Source: JBEIFW01 sp044370695 (GTDB taxonomy: Bacteria > Actinomycetota > Acidimicrobiia > Acidimicrobiales > Ilumatobacteraceae). Taken from it: a stretch of DNA of 24,585 nt. A program made the translations under genes and the position numbers. Of the stretch, positions 1 through 6,845 are shown one piece after another (the first letter of the stretch is position 1; each line of letters opens with the position of its first letter). A model generated the notes under the pieces. It ran no database searches. It was not told the DNA's origin and saw only the letters and a list, made by a program, of their open reading frames with translations. The stretch covers positions 1 to 24,585 of the forward strand of contig JBILVB010000042.1 in assembly GCA_044370695.1 (NCBI GenBank). Direction: 5' to 3'.

Positions 1-2
1 CC

Positions 3-542
3 GACGGCCCGTTCGTCGCCACCCTGCAGCCCGGCGTGCGCGGCACTCCCGCCGTGTCGGGCCCGACGCCGGCGATCCGCACCCTGGACCCCGCCGCCGG
101 CCCCGGCGCACCGGGCGCCGTCGCCGACGCCACGAGCGTCGCGGTGCTCCCCCCGGACGTCGCCACCATGGACCTCGCCGAGGCGCCCCGGATCCTCGGC
201 GGCGGCGCCGGGGTGGACAGCGCCGAACGGTTCGCCCTGCTCGGCGACGTCGCCACCGCGCTCGACGCGTCGATGGGCGCGACCCGGGTGATCACCGACC
301 GGGGCTGGGTGCCCCACAGCCGCCAGATCGGCACCACCGGGGTCGTCGTCGCCCCCCGGGTGTACGTGGCGTTCGGGGTGAGCGGCGCCGTGCAGCACAC
401 GAGCGGCCTCGGTCAGCCCGAGGTGATCGTCAGCGTCAACACCGATCCGTCGTGCCCGATGATGCAGCTCGCCGACGTACCGATCGTGGCCGATGCCAAC
501 GCCACCCTCGACGAACTCGCCCAGCGGCTCGGGCTGCGGTGA
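3..542 (+). CDS. etfA: Electron transfer flavoprotein alpha subunit (FixB/EtfA), 5'-truncated
   Basis: This is the C-terminal part (about 179 residues) of the ETF alpha subunit. The frame is open to the left edge, so the start lies outside the window. The ETF-alpha C-terminal FAD-binding domain is recognisable: a GGGAG stretch and a segment reading DRGWVPHSRQIGTTG, then VAPRVYVAFGVSGAVQH, the conserved flavin-contacting SGAxQH motif, and finally the NTDPSCPMMQLADVPIVAD block. With EtfB it forms a soluble cytoplasmic FAD heterodimer that carries electrons from dehydrogenases to a membrane quinone oxidoreductase. Its partners fixC, fixX and etfB follow on the same strand, which favours the FixABCX branch over the housekeeping fatty-acid ETF. 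The stop overlaps the GTG start of the next small gene (GTGA). Confidence 0.93.
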   Translation, partial: DGPFVATLQPGVRGTPAVSGPTPAIRTLDPAAGPGAPGAVADATSVAVLPPDVATMDLAEAPRILGGGAGVDSAERFALLGDVATALDASMGATRVITDRGWVPHSRQIGTTGVVVAPRVYVAFGVSGAVQHTSGLGQPEVIVSVNTDPSCPMMQLADVPIVADANATLDELAQRLGLR

Positions 543-817
543 GCGACCCGGCCGCCGGCGAGGCGTTCGTCGCTGCGCTCGACGCCGTGCGCACCCACCT
601 CAACGGGGGCGGGCACGACGACTGGGCCCGGTGGTGCACGACGATCCTGGCGCTCGCCCGCCGCGGTGACGGCCGCGCCGCCGGCCGGTTCTTCGCCGCC
701 TTCGACGGTGAGGGCGACCTCGGCACGCTCGCCGGCGCCGACGACCGGCTCGCCGGGCTGCTCGCGGTGGCGCACGACGCCGCCGTCGCCTTCGACCGCG
801 CGACGCACCCCTCGTAG
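539..817 (+). CDS. Small uncharacterised protein between etfA and fixC
   Basis: A 92-residue soluble, Ala-rich protein, predicted mostly helical. I chose the GTG at 539 because it overlaps the etfA stop in a GTGA junction, as at several other junctions here; the frame also runs upstream inside etfA, but that part is an Arg/Pro-rich shadow. I see no signal peptide or membrane segment. The core reads roughly HDDWARWCTTILALARRGD followed by FFAAFDGEGDLGTL and a C-terminal helix. This loosely resembles small DUF6966-type proteins (a WAxWL helix, then a G-rich turn), but I cannot confirm that by eye. Its position inside an ETF/FixCX operon suggests an accessory role for this redox chain. Function unknown. 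Confidence 0.7.
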   Translation: MSDPAAGEAFVAALDAVRTHLNGGGHDDWARWCTTILALARRGDGRAAGRFFAAFDGEGDLGTLAGADDRLAGLLAVAHDAAVAFDRATHPS

Positions 818-828
818 CCTTGGCGCTC

Positions 829-2127
829 ATGCCCGACGTCGACGCCATCGTCGTGGGGGCCGGCCCGGCCGGTTCGTGCGCTGCGCTCACGCTCGCTCGC
901 GCCGGACGCTCGGTGGTCCTCGTCGAGCGGGGACCGTTCCCGGGCGCGAAGAACATGTACGGCGGGGTCGTCTACCCGAGGGTGCTCGACGACCTGCTGC
1001 CGCGCTGGTGGGAGGAGGCGCCCGTCCAGCGCTGGGTCACCCGCCGCCAGACGATGATCATGACCGGCACCCAGGCCCTCACGATCGACTACCGCAGCGA
1101 GGCCTGGGGCGACGCGCCGTACAACGGTGCAACCGCCTACCGCCCCGACTGGGACGCCTGGCTCGCCGGCAAGGCCGAGGCCGAGGGTGCGCAGCTGCTG
1201 TGCTCCACCACGGTCACCGGCCTGTTGCGCGAGGGCAACCGGGTCGTCGGGGTGCGCACCGACCGGCCCGACGGTGAACTCACGGCGTCGGTGGTGATCG
1301 CCTGCGACGGCGTGAACTCGTTCCTCGCCAAGGAGGCCGGCCTGTACGGCCCGGTCGATCCGGCCAACTACACCCTCGGCGTCAAGGAGACCTTGGCGCT
1401 GCCCAAGGAGGCGATCGACGAACGCTTCGGTGTGCGGGGGCGCCACGGTGTCGACATCGAGATTCTCGGCTGCACGCAGGGCATCCCCGGCGGCGGGTTC
1501 GTCTACACCAACCTCGACACCGTCGCCGTCGGCTTGGTGCTCAAGCTGCCGGCGCTCGCCGCGCAGCGCCGCCGCCCCGAGGAGCTCGTCGGACTGCTCA
1601 AGCAGCACCCGGCGATCGCACCGCTGGTCGAGGGGGGCGAGGTCAAGGAGTGGTCGGCCCACGTCATCCCCGAAGGTGGCTACGACATGCTCCCCACGCT
1701 CGTGGGCGACGGGATGCTCGTCGCCGGCGACGCCGCTGCGCTGTGCCTGGCCGCCGGCATCTGGCTGGAGGGCGTCAACTTCGCGATGGGCTCGGGGATC
1801 GCGGCCGGGCAGGCGGCGGCCACGGCCCTGCGTCGCAACGACACCTCGGCCAGCGGGCTTGCGGGCTACCGGGCCCGGCTGGAGGGGAACTTCGTGCTGC
1901 GCGATCACCGCAAGCTGCGCGCCGCCCCGCACCTGGTGCTGTCGGACCGCGTGCAGCAGCAGTACCCGGGCCTGGTGTGCGGGATCGCCGAGCGGGTGTT
2001 CCAGGTCGACAACCCACGCCCCAAACCGGGCCTGCGCCGCATCGTGCGCAGCGAGGCCCGACGAGCCGGGGTACGCCTGCGCGATCTCGCCCGCGACGCC
2101 TGGACCGGCGGGAGGACGTTCGGATGA
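829..2127 (+). CDS. fixC: FAD-dependent ETF-quinone oxidoreductase FixC
   Basis: A 432-residue flavoprotein of the FixC/ETF-QO family that takes electrons from reduced ETF and passes them to membrane quinone together with FixX. The N-terminus has the dinucleotide-binding motif VVGAGPAGSCAA (about residues 8-19) and VVLVERG at the end of the second strand. GAKNMYGGVVYPRVLDDL is the typical FixC segment. The second FAD motif, LVGDGMLVAGDAAALCLAAG, and the following LEGVNFAMGSGIAAGQAA match family members. An alternative TTG at 820 would add three residues; ATG 829 starts directly on MPDVDAIVVGAG, as is usual. A TAGCCT hexamer lies at 815-820, the same spacing as other apparent leaderless promoters in this window. 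The stop overlaps fixX (ATGA). Confidence 0.95.
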   Translation: MPDVDAIVVGAGPAGSCAALTLARAGRSVVLVERGPFPGAKNMYGGVVYPRVLDDLLPRWWEEAPVQRWVTRRQTMIMTGTQALTIDYRSEAWGDAPYNGATAYRPDWDAWLAGKAEAEGAQLLCSTTVTGLLREGNRVVGVRTDRPDGELTASVVIACDGVNSFLAKEAGLYGPVDPANYTLGVKETLALPKEAIDERFGVRGRHGVDIEILGCTQGIPGGGFVYTNLDTVAVGLVLKLPALAAQRRRPEELVGLLKQHPAIAPLVEGGEVKEWSAHVIPEGGYDMLPTLVGDGMLVAGDAAALCLAAGIWLEGVNFAMGSGIAAGQAAATALRRNDTSASGLAGYRARLEGNFVLRDHRKLRAAPHLVLSDRVQQQYPGLVCGIAERVFQVDNPRPKPGLRRIVRSEARRAGVRLRDLARDAWTGGRTFG

Positions 2128-2414
2128 CCTGGACCGAGGTGAGCTTCGAGCGACGCATGTCGACCGTCGAGTTCCGGGTGCACGAGCGTGCCCACATCAC
2201 CGTCGACGGTGACGCCTGCCGGGGATGTACCACCAAGGCGTGCGTCGTGGCCTGCCCGGCCAAGCTGTTCGTGCCGGTGTCCGACGGGGGCATCCTGTTC
2301 AACTACGAGCAGTGCTTCGAGTGCGGGACGTGTTACCTCGTGTGCAACACGCAGGGGGCGATCACCTGGACCTACCCCGAGGGCGGGCACGGCGTCGTGT
2401 TCCGCCGCACCTGA
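2124..2414 (+). CDS. fixX: Ferredoxin-like protein FixX
   Basis: A 96-residue ferredoxin-family protein that works with FixC. Two cysteine clusters are visible: CRGCTTKACVVACP (C-x2-C-x4-C-x3-CP) and CFECGTCYLVC (C-x2-C-x2-C-x3-C). The C-terminal ITWTYPEGGHGVVFRR corresponds to the family signature W-x-YP-x-GG-x-GV. Length and layout are normal for FixX. The start is the ATG overlapping the fixC stop by four bases, implying coupled translation of this subunit pair. EtfB begins 10 bases after the stop. The protein should sit on the cytoplasmic face of the membrane with FixC and carry the iron-sulfur cluster of the quinone oxidoreductase. Confidence 0.95.
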   Translation: MTWTEVSFERRMSTVEFRVHERAHITVDGDACRGCTTKACVVACPAKLFVPVSDGGILFNYEQCFECGTCYLVCNTQGAITWTYPEGGHGVVFRRT

Positions 2415-2424
2415 GGCGTCGGCC

Positions 2425-3258
2425 GTGATCGTCGCCTGCCTCAAGTGGGTGGACCGCCGCCCGGAGGTCGATCCCGTCACCGGTGCCGTCCACACCGACG
2501 CTCGCACCAGCGGGCTGTCGGCGGCCGACGCGTCCGCGCTCGAATGGGCGTTGCGGGCGGCGGCCATCTGGGGCGACGAGGTGCTCGCGCTCGGCGCCGG
2601 TGGACCGGCCGCCGACGCCGTGTTGCGGGAGGCCCTCGCCGCCGGCGCGACCCGGGCGGCACGCGTCGAACTCGATCCCGGCGCGCCGTCGGCGACCGTC
2701 GCGGTCGCGCTGGCCGGCGCCATCGTGGCCGAGACGGGCAGCGGGAGCCCGCTGCGGCTCGTGTGCTGCGGAGACCACTCGCTCGACCGGGGTTCGGGGT
2801 CGGTGCCGGCGTTCCTGGCCGACCGTCTCGGCGCGGCGCAGGCCCTCGGTCTGCTGCACCTCGAGTTCGCCCCCGACGGCACGGTGGACGCGCTCCGCCG
2901 TCTCGACGGCGGCCGGCGCGAGCAGGTCCGGGCCACCGGTCCGGTGGTCGTCAGCGTCGAAGGCGGCACCGCAGCGCTGCGCCGAGGCGCGCTCGCCGCC
3001 ACGCTGGCCGCCGGGCGGGCACCGATCGCACGGCACCGGGGACCGGCGGTGGCCGCCGCCGCCCACCGGGGCCTACGACCGTTCCGACCGCGGCCCCGCA
3101 CGCTCGAGGCACCCACGGGCGACCGGGCGCTGGAGCGGGTGCGGGCGCTCACCGCGGCCAGCGGGGCGACCGGCGGGCGGGCCCAGCCCGTGACGCTGGG
3201 CCCAGCCGACGCGGCGGCGCGGATCCTCGACGTGCTGCGCGGCGCCGAGCCCGGGTGA
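2425..3258 (+). CDS. etfB: Electron transfer flavoprotein beta subunit (FixA/EtfB)
   Basis: A 277-residue ETF beta subunit. The GTG start at 2425 gives VIVACLKWVDRRPEVDPVTG, matching the usual ETF-beta opening (MKIVVCVKQVPD...DPxTG). Further family features are ADASALEWALRAA (the 'DxxAxEAALRL' helix), VLREALAAGATRAARVEL, and LVCCGDHSLDRGSGSVPAFLADRLG in the nucleotide-binding part. It is somewhat divergent, with a long Arg-rich tail after residue 200. It pairs with the etfA product at the start of the window; the order here is fixB-x-fixC-fixX-fixA, unlike the fixABCX order of E. coli. The stop overlaps the mftF GTG start (GTGA), so the two are co-translated. Confidence 0.92.
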   Translation: MIVACLKWVDRRPEVDPVTGAVHTDARTSGLSAADASALEWALRAAAIWGDEVLALGAGGPAADAVLREALAAGATRAARVELDPGAPSATVAVALAGAIVAETGSGSPLRLVCCGDHSLDRGSGSVPAFLADRLGAAQALGLLHLEFAPDGTVDALRRLDGGRREQVRATGPVVVSVEGGTAALRRGALAATLAAGRAPIARHRGPAVAAAAHRGLRPFRPRPRTLEAPTGDRALERVRALTAASGATGGRAQPVTLGPADAAARILDVLRGAEPG

Positions 3259-4649
3259 CCCGCTACCGGGCCGACCGGTCCCTGTCCTGGCACGGGCAGG
3301 TGCTGCTCGGCGGATCGCCGTTGCGGTTGTTCCGGCTGAGCGAGACCGGTGCCCGGGTGGTGCACGCTGCGCTCGACGGCACCCCACCCCGAGGATCGGC
3401 GGCCCGGGGCCTGCTCGACCGCCTCGTCGACGCCGGTGCCGTGCACCCCGATCCCGACGGGCCCGGACCGTGGTCGAGCGCCGACGTCACCGCGGTGATC
3501 CCCGTGCTCGACCCGGACCGGGAGCGCCTGTGCGCCCTGGTCGAGTCGCTGCAGTCCGACGGGGTGGCCGAGGTGATCGTCGTCGACGACGCCGGCACAC
3601 CGCCGCTGGCGCCCGTCCCGGGCGCCCGGGTCGTGCGCCGGGCCGTCAACGGTGGGCCTGGCGCTGCCCGCGTCACCGGACTCGGGGAGGTGACGACCCC
3701 GCTCGTCGCCTTCGTCGACGCCGACGTCACGGTGCCGCCGGGATGGCTCCACCCCCTGCTCGCCCAGTTCGCCGACCCGGAGGTCGCACTCGTCGCCCCC
3801 CGGGTCCGGTCCCGGCCCGGACCCGGCCGGCTGGCGCGCTACGAGGAGGCGCACTCCCCGCTCGATCTCGGTGACGAATCGGCCCGGATCCGGGCGGGAA
3901 CCCGGGTGTCCTACGTCCCGACCGCGGCGGTGGTGGTCCGTCGGGACGCGCTCGGCGCCATCGGCGGGTTCGACCCGGCGCTGCGCACCGGCGAGGACGT
4001 CGACGCCGTGTGGCGACTGGACGAGTCCGGGTACCGGTGCCGGTACGAACCGGCCGTCGAGGTGCTCCACGAACCCCGCCCGACGTGGGCGTCGTGGGTG
4101 CGCCAACGCCGCGGGTACGGCCGCTCGGCCGGCCCGCTGGCGCGCCGCCATCGCGGTGCCGTGCCCCCGGTGGCGGTGAGCGGATGGAGCGCGGCGGTGT
4201 GGGGCACGGCGGTGCTCGCCCCGTTCCCGGCCGGTGCCGTCACCGCCGTGGCCACGGCGGGAGCGACCGCCGTTGCGCTGCAACGCCGGATCGGCTCGTG
4301 GCCGCTGGCGGTCCGCCTGACCGGCCTCGGGCACCTGCACGCCGGCCGGCAACTGGCGTCGGCCGTGCGGCGGGCATGGTGGCCGGTGCTCGTGCCCGTC
4401 GCGCTCTGGTCCCGGTGGGCGCGCCGGGTGCTGGTGCTCGCCGCACTCGACGGCCTACGTCGAGGCGGCCCGATACGCCTGGCCGACGACGCCGCCTACG
4501 CGGTCGGGGTGTGGGAGGGCGCCTGGCGGGCCCGCACGGTGGCGCCGTTGGCGCCGGATCTCACGAGTTGGCCGCGGCCGTCGCGTTACGAGCGGCGGCG
4601 AGGCGACGGCTCAGATCGGAGCACTCCTGGCACACCGACGCCGGGATGA
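3255..4649 (+). CDS. mftF: Mycofactocin glycosyltransferase MftF
   Basis: A 464-residue GT2-family glycosyltransferase matching MftF, the enzyme that adds glucose units to the mycofactocin redox cofactor. The N-terminal LLGGSPLRLFRLSETG corresponds to the MftF-specific 'GGSPxRLxRL' segment, and RLVDAGAVHP is the next family signature. The GT-A core starts at VTAVIPVLD (about residue 78), with EVIVVDDAG, GGPGAARVTGL, FVDADV (DxD at 155-157), YEEAHSPLDLGDES, VSYVPTAAVVVRRDAL, GGFDPALRTGEDVDAVWRL (GED at 246-248), and RRGYGRSAGPLARRH near 285-299. Hydrophobic segments follow, suggesting membrane attachment. The family is usually about 470 residues. The GTG overlaps the etfB stop. The 3' end overlaps the convergent DUF4395 gene by 89 bases. 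Confidence 0.93.
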   Translation: MTRYRADRSLSWHGQVLLGGSPLRLFRLSETGARVVHAALDGTPPRGSAARGLLDRLVDAGAVHPDPDGPGPWSSADVTAVIPVLDPDRERLCALVESLQSDGVAEVIVVDDAGTPPLAPVPGARVVRRAVNGGPGAARVTGLGEVTTPLVAFVDADVTVPPGWLHPLLAQFADPEVALVAPRVRSRPGPGRLARYEEAHSPLDLGDESARIRAGTRVSYVPTAAVVVRRDALGAIGGFDPALRTGEDVDAVWRLDESGYRCRYEPAVEVLHEPRPTWASWVRQRRGYGRSAGPLARRHRGAVPPVAVSGWSAAVWGTAVLAPFPAGAVTAVATAGATAVALQRRIGSWPLAVRLTGLGHLHAGRQLASAVRRAWWPVLVPVALWSRWARRVLVLAALDGLRRGGPIRLADDAAYAVGVWEGAWRARTVAPLAPDLTSWPRPSRYERRRGDGSDRSTPGTPTPG

Positions 4650-5073
4650 CCCCGACGCGCATCAGCCCGGCGAAGATCGTGCAGCCGAGGCAGAAGCCGA
4701 GCACCGCCTCGAGCGAGGCAGCGGCAACCAGCATCGCGGCCACGACGACGGCGACCGGCGTGGCACCGGCGAGGTGGCCGATCACCATGAGCGTGACGCA
4801 GGCCAATCCGATGCCCTGGGCGAAACGCTTGGGTGGGCCGGGCACCTCCTTGGGTGCACCGAGCCGGGGGGCCACCACGTGGACGGCGAGGCGGGCCAAC
4901 GGGCTGTAGCGAGGCCCGGCCGCGACCCGGGCGACGAAGCCGTACCACAGCGGTACGAGCACCCAGCCCGACCGGGTGACGAGATACGCGACGGCCAGGG
5001 CGACCACGCCGGTGGCGACCACCCGGGCCGCCTTGTCGTTCACCGTCTCGGGGAAGCCGAACCAACGCCGCAT
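4561..5073 (-). CDS. DUF4395 family membrane protein
   Basis: A 170-residue membrane protein of the DUF4395 type. The N-terminus MRRWFGFPETVNDKAARVVA is typical, with NDKAARV in place of the common 'N(E/D)xAARL'. Hydrophobic segments are visible in VVALAVAYLV, GWVLVPLWYGFVARV, FAQGIGLACVTLMVIGHL and VAVVVAAMLVAAASLEAVLGFCLGCTIF. The conserved LGFCLGCTIF and a late CxxC (SVCQEC) are present. The biochemical role of this family is unknown; relatives often accompany thioredoxin or sulfur-transfer genes, but none is nearby. Longer starts exist (ATG 5082, GTG 5109). I prefer ATG 5073 because a TACGAT hexamer sits at -13 to -8, giving a leaderless start, and because family members begin at this point. 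Confidence 0.85.
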   Translation of the reverse strand: MRRWFGFPETVNDKAARVVATGVVALAVAYLVTRSGWVLVPLWYGFVARVAAGPRYSPLARLAVHVVAPRLGAPKEVPGPPKRFAQGIGLACVTLMVIGHLAGATPVAVVVAAMLVAAASLEAVLGFCLGCTIFAGLMRVGVIPASVCQECSDLSRRLAAARNATAAANS

Positions 5074-5080
5074 GGCCGCC

Positions 5081-5086
5081 ATCGTA
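5081..5086 (-). promoter_or_regulatory. Putative leaderless -10 element for the DUF4395 gene
   Basis: The minus strand reads TACGAT (TAnnnT) at -13 to -8 from ATG 5073, embedded in CCGGTACGAT. The same ten-base core, with one change (CCGGTACGGT), lies in mirror orientation before the divergent gene. No transcript data are available; this is a pattern call. Confidence 0.5.
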
Positions 5087-5091
5087 CCGGG

Positions 5092-5118
5092 AATTCCCGA
5101 CCGCTCCACTCGGGAATT
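5092..5118. promoter_or_regulatory. Perfect 9-bp inverted repeat between divergent promoters (candidate operator)
   Basis: The arms AATTCCCGA (5092-5100) and TCGGGAATT (5110-5118) are separated by nine bases. A 10-bp palindrome GGGAATTCCC (5089-5098) overlaps the left arm, giving three copies of the half-site GGGAATT. It lies midway between the two divergent -10 hexamers (5081-5086 and 5137-5142), so a bound repressor would cover the -35 regions of both. The AT-rich GAATT core stands out in this GC-rich DNA. An outer inverted pair, CGTACCGG (5083-5090) and CCGGTACG (5133-5140), encloses it. Confidence 0.55.
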
Positions 5119-5136
5119 GGGCGGGCCGGGGGCCGG

Positions 5137-5142
5137 TACGGT
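5137..5142 (+). promoter_or_regulatory. Putative leaderless -10 element for the alanine-racemase-like gene
   Basis: TACGGT at -14 to -9 from GTG 5151, with no Shine-Dalgarno sequence before the start. The sequence and distance are identical to the hexamer before GTG 13071, which supports a real promoter class rather than chance. Confidence 0.5.
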
Positions 5143-5150
5143 TCGGGCCG

Positions 5151-6101
5151 GTGAGCCTGATCCTGACCGTCGACGAGCGGGCCTGGCGTGCCCACGTCGA
5201 TCGCGTGTGGGCCGAGCACCCCGGGCTGGTCCCGGTCGTGAAGGGCACCGGCTACGGGTTCGGGCGGGAGGTGCTCGCCGCCGAAGCGGCCGGCCGGGGT
5301 GCCCGCTTCGTTGCCGTCGGCACCGTCCACGAGCTCGACGGCCTGCCCCCGGGACCGACCCCCGTGGTGCTCACCCCGACCACCCGGGTGGCGCCCGATG
5401 CCGCCATCGGTGCCGTGCTCACCATCGCCGATCCCGCCCAGCTGGCCGCCGCTGCCGTCGGCGGTGCCGTCGGGGTGATCGTCGAGGTCACGTCCTCGAT
5501 GCGCCGCTACGGCACCGATGCCGGCGGGGTGCGGACCCTCGTCGACCAGGCCGACGCCGCCGGCCTGGTCGTGGTCGCCGCCGGGATCCATCTCCCACTC
5601 GCCGGTTCGAGCGCCGAGCGAGCTGCCGAGACCGCGGCGTGGTGCGACGTGCTCCCGGCCGGGCTGCCGTTGTGGGTGAGCCACCTCGACGCCGGGGACG
5701 TCGCTGCGCTCGCCGCCCGAGGTCCGGGCCGGACCGTCGTGCAGCGGATCGGCACTCGGTTGTGGTTGGGGGACAAGGGGTTCACCCATCTCGGGGCCGA
5801 GGTGGTGTCGCTGCGGGACGTCGCGGCCGGCGACCGCTGCGGCTACCGCCAGGTCCCGGCACCGGCCGGCGGCACGGTCGTGACCGTCGGCGCCGGGACC
5901 GTGCAGGGCGTGCGCCTGCTCGACGACACCCGAAGCCCGATCCATCACGCCCGGCGCCGGCTCGCGCTCATCGAGCCGCCGCACCAGCACGCGACCCTCG
6001 CGTTCGTGCCGGAAGGCGAGCCGTGCCCGCAACTCGGCGACGTCGTCGACGTGCAACGCCCCCTCACCGAGGTCCGGCCCGACGAACTCGTCTGGCGCTG
6101 A
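5151..6101 (+). CDS. Alanine racemase-like PLP fold-type III protein
   Basis: A 316-residue protein related to the N-terminal PLP-binding barrel of alanine racemase. The segment GLVPVVKGTGYGFGRE corresponds to the alanine racemase 'KANAYGHG' motif and provides the candidate Schiff-base lysine (K31). Other recognisable parts are FVAVGTVHELDGL, VIVEVTSSMRRYGT, WVSHLDAGD and QRIGTRLWLGDKGF, with GYRQ and a C-terminal EPPHQHATLAFVPEG...LGDVVDVQR segment. This matches actinobacterial 'alanine racemase' paralogues seen beside cell-wall genes rather than true Alr, which is usually about 370 residues with a C-terminal beta domain carrying the catalytic tyrosine. I cannot assign a catalytic tyrosine, so racemase activity is unproven. 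The GTG start fits a leaderless promoter. The two peptidase-like genes downstream hint at a cell-wall theme. Confidence 0.8.
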   Translation: MSLILTVDERAWRAHVDRVWAEHPGLVPVVKGTGYGFGREVLAAEAAGRGARFVAVGTVHELDGLPPGPTPVVLTPTTRVAPDAAIGAVLTIADPAQLAAAAVGGAVGVIVEVTSSMRRYGTDAGGVRTLVDQADAAGLVVVAAGIHLPLAGSSAERAAETAAWCDVLPAGLPLWVSHLDAGDVAALAARGPGRTVVQRIGTRLWLGDKGFTHLGAEVVSLRDVAAGDRCGYRQVPAPAGGTVVTVGAGTVQGVRLLDDTRSPIHHARRRLALIEPPHQHATLAFVPEGEPCPQLGDVVDVQRPLTEVRPDELVWR

Positions 6102-6161
6102 GGGCCGATCACTGCGGCGTCGCCGGCTCAAGACGCGGCCGGTCGGGCCGATCCGAACGGC

Positions 6162-6845
6162 GTGCGCTGGTGGCGGCTGACCCGGACGACCGTTGCCGTC
6201 GTCGCGGCGGCCGCCGCGCTCGCCGGGGCGGTGACGCCCGCGGCGGCGCAGGACGCCGAGCAGGGCCGCGTCTCCCGGCCGGTCGGCGCCGGTGCCCGCG
6301 GGACCGTCCCGAGCTTGGAGACGGCGTGTCAGCAGCTCAAGGCCGAACTCGACACCCTCGCCAGCCCGTGGGCCAAGCTCGCCTACTCGAGCACCCCGGC
6401 CTGGTCCTCCACCCCGGGTGCGGTCGACTTGGGCACCTGCCGCCGAGCCGGGTTCCTCGGGGTGTCGGCCCCGACGAACCATCTCGACGCCGCGCTGGCC
6501 TGGATGTCGCGCTGGATCGGCAGTGCGGCCTACAACGGCTACTGCGAGCGGGCGGTCGAACTAGCGTTCGGCACCGAGGGCATCTACCCCTCGGCGTTCG
6601 ACCACTGGCTCGACGCCTACCGCAGCGGGCGCGCCCACCCCGGCGACCTCGATCCACCGCGCGGCGCAATCGTGTTCTGGGCCGTGGCGATGCCGCTGGG
6701 CCACGTGGGGATCTCGTTGGGCGACGGGAGATTCGTCTCCACCAGCGTCCGGGGCGGTATCGGCGTGGCCGAACTGTCCTACTTCCCCGCCTACCTCGGG
6801 TGGGCCGACCCACCCCCGTCGTTCCTGCGCTCAGCGCAGCGGTGA
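6162..6845 (+). CDS. Secreted CHAP/NlpC-like cysteine peptidase or amidase
   Basis: A 227-residue exported protein. The signal peptide is clear: positive RWWRLTR, a hydrophobic run VAVVAAAAALAGAV, and a likely cleavage site after PAAA near residue 29. The mature part has a papain-like layout, with GYCERAVELAFG placing the nucleophile at C128 and LGHVGISLGDGRFV placing the histidine at H171, separated by DLDPPRGAIVFW, the 'GDxVFW/GAIVFW' strand typical of CHAP and NlpC folds. Such proteins usually cut peptidoglycan peptides outside the membrane. The GTG start is 60 bases after the previous gene. Its 3' end overlaps the convergent NlpC/P60 gene by 15 bases. The exact family (CHAP, NlpC or an unnamed relative) is uncertain. 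Confidence 0.78.
   Translation: MRWWRLTRTTVAVVAAAAALAGAVTPAAAQDAEQGRVSRPVGAGARGTVPSLETACQQLKAELDTLASPWAKLAYSSTPAWSSTPGAVDLGTCRRAGFLGVSAPTNHLDAALAWMSRWIGSAAYNGYCERAVELAFGTEGIYPSAFDHWLDAYRSGRAHPGDLDPPRGAIVFWAVAMPLGHVGISLGDGRFVSTSVRGGIGVAELSYFPAYLGWADPPPSFLRSAQR

Noticed and set aside
1905..4352. 815-codon minus-strand frame over fixX, etfB and mftF
   Set aside because: The translation has no domain and is rich in Arg, Pro and Ala. The plus-strand genes here carry clear family motifs.
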